Assembly (NCBI GenBank): GCA_021740845.1
Contig: JAIOYZ010000014.1
Span: forward strand, 39,420-103,419
DNA: 64,000 nucleotides
Direction: 5' to 3'
DNA from: Bacteroidia bacterium
GTDB taxonomy: Bacteria > Bacteroidota > Bacteroidia > UKL13-3
The position numbers and the translations under genes are program-made. This document shows, in pieces, positions 62,111 to 64,000 of the stretch; the stretch's first letter is position 1, and every line of letters begins with the position of its first letter. The notes under the pieces are model-generated. The model did no database searches, had not been told where the DNA came from, and saw nothing but the letters and a program-made list of their open reading frames with translations.

Positions 62111-63874
62111 TTATCTTAAAAGATTAAAACCAGCACTAATAGATTTAGACTTGGGTTGATTTTTAAGTGTATAGTTGAAGATGGCAAGATAAACTCCAGT
62201 TGCAGCGCCATCGCCATTCCAGCCTTCATTGATTGTATTTGTTTTGAATATTTCGATTCCCCATCTATTGTAAATAAGCAGTTCGCAGGTTTCTATATTT
62301 TTTGCTTTGATAATGGGTTTGTAGGTATCATTTAAACCATCACCATTTGGCGTAAATGCATTTGGCAGGAAACAAATATCTGCGCACATTTCGTCAACCA
62401 CAATGGTTTTGCTTTCTTGGCAATTAAATGAATCGGTAACGGTTAAAATATAGGTTTCTGTTTTGCTGTTAAAAATGGTTCTTGAGGTTTCGCCAGTAGG
62501 TTGCCATAAATAACTTTTAAAGTCTTTCCCAGCATCAAGCAATATTTGAGGTACCTCATCAAAACATACATTTGTGTCTTCATTTAAGGGAATGACTATT
62601 TTGTTTTGAAGTTTTATTTTAACGGTATCAATTTGGTAGCAATCTGATTGGTTTATTTTTAACCAAATGGAATTGCCCATAATTTGAGTTTGAGAAAAGG
62701 TTTGATTAGGATAAGTGCCACCATTGCTCCATAAAAATGATGCGAAAGGGTTGCTATTGGTGCTAAATAAATCAATCTGATTTTGTCCATAACACAAAAA
62801 AGTATCTATTGGCAAACCGCTAGTTAAATCACCAGAAGGGATAAGGTTAAAACTATCTAGCATATAAACGGTTCCACCATATAGCCAACTCCTGACCCAT
62901 ATCCAACCAGAGTTTGAAAATTGCCTAACTCTATCCGATTTATTACCATCACTCCATTCAAAGCTATCAGCCTCTTCAATTGCACTTAGAGTAATGGTGG
63001 AGTTTGAACAAAGCAGAGTATCATAAGAATGAGTTGTATTTTGTGGTACAACTGAAACATCATCAAAGAAATAAGGAACAGCTAATTGCTCCTTTCCAAT
63101 CCATGGCTCTGGATATCCATATGAATTAAAAAAGTTAGTACTTGCACTATCATTAAAGTTACCAATAGCCAAATAAAGCTCCTTTCCATTTGCTTCAAAA
63201 ATGCCACTGATTTCCATCCAATTATTGGTGTCATTCAAATCACGATTGGGGTCATTTTTTATTTGGGCAGGTAAAACAAAATGCTTCCAATTATCCAAAT
63301 CGCTTAGTGGTGCATCACTGAAAAAAGCCCCCAAACTGGAGGTAGTAAAAACTCGAGAACTGTCATTATTAGTTAAATGCCAACTTTGGTATACCAAACT
63401 AGCAAGACCACAAGGAGAAACAAAAAAAGCTCCTTTGTAATGCAATCTTGAAATAAGTGGTGCTTTTAGTTTGCATTGCAAATAGGAGGCTAATAAATTT
63501 CCTCTGCCTGGAGGGCGAAATACAGCCCCCATAATAAAAGTACCAGTATAACCATTCGAAGGATTTCCCAAGCTATCCTTATGTCCATCTTGATAACCTA
63601 GTTGATTTTGAGGTACACCCACCCAATCTCCTCGAAAATTTGAATTAGAACATTTATTATAATAACCAAAAAAACCTGAACTAAACCAGTTTTTTGCAGT
63701 GGTATTACTGTCAAGTAGTGCATTAATTGTAAGGTCTGGTTCCACGTAAGGGCAATTAACAAATTCCTCAAATCCAGGATTGGGTACTAAATTAGGTTGG
63801 GAATAAATGAATGAAGTTGGAGTTATAACCAAAGTCAATAATTTAAAAAGAAATTTGAAAACCCTTAAACCCAT
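62111..63874 (-). CDS. T9SS type B (gliding-associated C-terminal) secreted protein
   Basis: A 587-residue secreted protein. The ATG at 63874 is preferred over an in-frame TTG two codons upstream. Signal peptide ends IYS with Gln next. The mature N-terminus NLVPNPGFEEFVNCP is a common opening of a galactose-binding-like domain in this phylum. Ig-like beta segments follow (VTDSFNCQESKTI region). The end (FLPNAFTPNGDGLNDTY, IYNRWGIEIFKT, GVYLAIF) is a CHU_C type B sorting domain. It is separate from the PorP operon, and its partner is not adjacent. A dispersed palindrome (63896-63905) lies 22 nt upstream. Confidence 0.9.
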   Translation of the reverse strand: MGLRVFKFLFKLLTLVITPTSFIYSQPNLVPNPGFEEFVNCPYVEPDLTINALLDSNTTAKNWFSSGFFGYYNKCSNSNFRGDWVGVPQNQLGYQDGHKDSLGNPSNGYTGTFIMGAVFRPPGRGNLLASYLQCKLKAPLISRLHYKGAFFVSPCGLASLVYQSWHLTNNDSSRVFTTSSLGAFFSDAPLSDLDNWKHFVLPAQIKNDPNRDLNDTNNWMEISGIFEANGKELYLAIGNFNDSASTNFFNSYGYPEPWIGKEQLAVPYFFDDVSVVPQNTTHSYDTLLCSNSTITLSAIEEADSFEWSDGNKSDRVRQFSNSGWIWVRSWLYGGTVYMLDSFNLIPSGDLTSGLPIDTFLCYGQNQIDLFSTNSNPFASFLWSNGGTYPNQTFSQTQIMGNSIWLKINQSDCYQIDTVKIKLQNKIVIPLNEDTNVCFDEVPQILLDAGKDFKSYLWQPTGETSRTIFNSKTETYILTVTDSFNCQESKTIVVDEMCADICFLPNAFTPNGDGLNDTYKPIIKAKNIETCELLIYNRWGIEIFKTNTINEGWNGDGAATGVYLAIFNYTLKNQPKSKSISAGFNLLR

Positions 63875-63895
63875 TCTCAAAAATATTTAAAATTA

Positions 63896-63905
63896 GGTTC
63901 AAACC
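63896..63905. repeat. dispersed palindrome upstream of type B T9SS gene
   Basis: GGTTCAAACC within ATTAGGTTCAAACCAATAAG, 22 nt before the ATG at 63874. The remaining bases to the window end show no gene. Confidence 0.65.
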
Positions 63906-64000
63906 AATAAGCATTTGTAAAACAAAGGTTTAAGTAGAAGTACGTATGAGTGTACATTTACAATAGAACCATTTTTTTTGAGGTGGTACTAAAAGGATAC

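Overview
The window is AT-rich bacterial DNA (roughly one third G+C by eye) from a member of the Bacteroidota, most likely a Flavobacteriales- or Chitinophagales-like environmental species. The evidence is type IX secretion (T9SS) sorting domains of type A and type B, a PorP/SprF-like protein, exported proteins with Gln directly after the signal-peptide cleavage site, -7 promoter boxes of the form TAnnTTTG, and no obvious Shine-Dalgarno sequences. No rRNA, tRNA, CRISPR array, insertion sequence or phage gene was recognised. Genes are tightly packed and no stretch above 300 bases lacks a gene.

Layout. 1-15.5 kb is mostly housekeeping and envelope maintenance: a CREST-like membrane protein cut by the window edge, rbfA, a methyltransferase, a LolC/E-type permease, a glutaminyl-cyclase-like M28 lipoprotein, an M1 aminopeptidase, a small barrel protein, a zinc-ribbon protein, an epimerase-like protein, metK behind a structured 5' leader, a TPR histidine kinase, a START protein, a nucleotide-kinase-like protein with dCMP deaminase, and an SGNH hydrolase. 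15.5-42.8 kb is a cell-surface glycan and specialised-metabolite island, mostly on the minus strand. It holds a carbamoyltransferase/DUF5989/SxtJ trio, glycosyltransferases, a TMTC-like GT-C protein, two PhyH-type dioxygenases, an epimerase, AsnB, a transglutaminase-like protein, a UbiA prenyltransferase, a P450 fused to a DxDD terpene-cyclase-like domain, an SDR, GT2 and TylF-type methyltransferase proteins (one a GT2-TylF fusion), a Wzm/Wzt-type ABC exporter, a GNAT, a GtrB-like GT2, a KAS III enzyme and an acyl carrier protein. 43-59.4 kb is a T9SS surface-protein operon: a 3121-residue LamG/FN3-type protein with a type A sorting domain, a 1723-residue cadherin-repeat protein with a type B domain, PorP/SprF and an OmpA-like protein. 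59.5-64 kb holds a GNAT, an orphan T9SS sorting domain, a PhnA/YjdM protein, a PKD lipoprotein, a small secreted protein and another type B T9SS protein.

The island looks like a machine that builds a decorated O-antigen-like polymer (GTs, carbamoyl, methyl, acyl and possibly prenyl or terpenoid groups) and exports it through the ABC transporter. Whether the terpenoid genes modify that glycan or make a separate product cannot be decided from sequence. Two features are not explained by gene content. One is a dispersed palindrome, GGTTYRAACC, with 20 copies in genes and gaps alike, often extended to GGTTCGGTTTGAACC. The other is a three-repeat higher-order period in the cadherin array.
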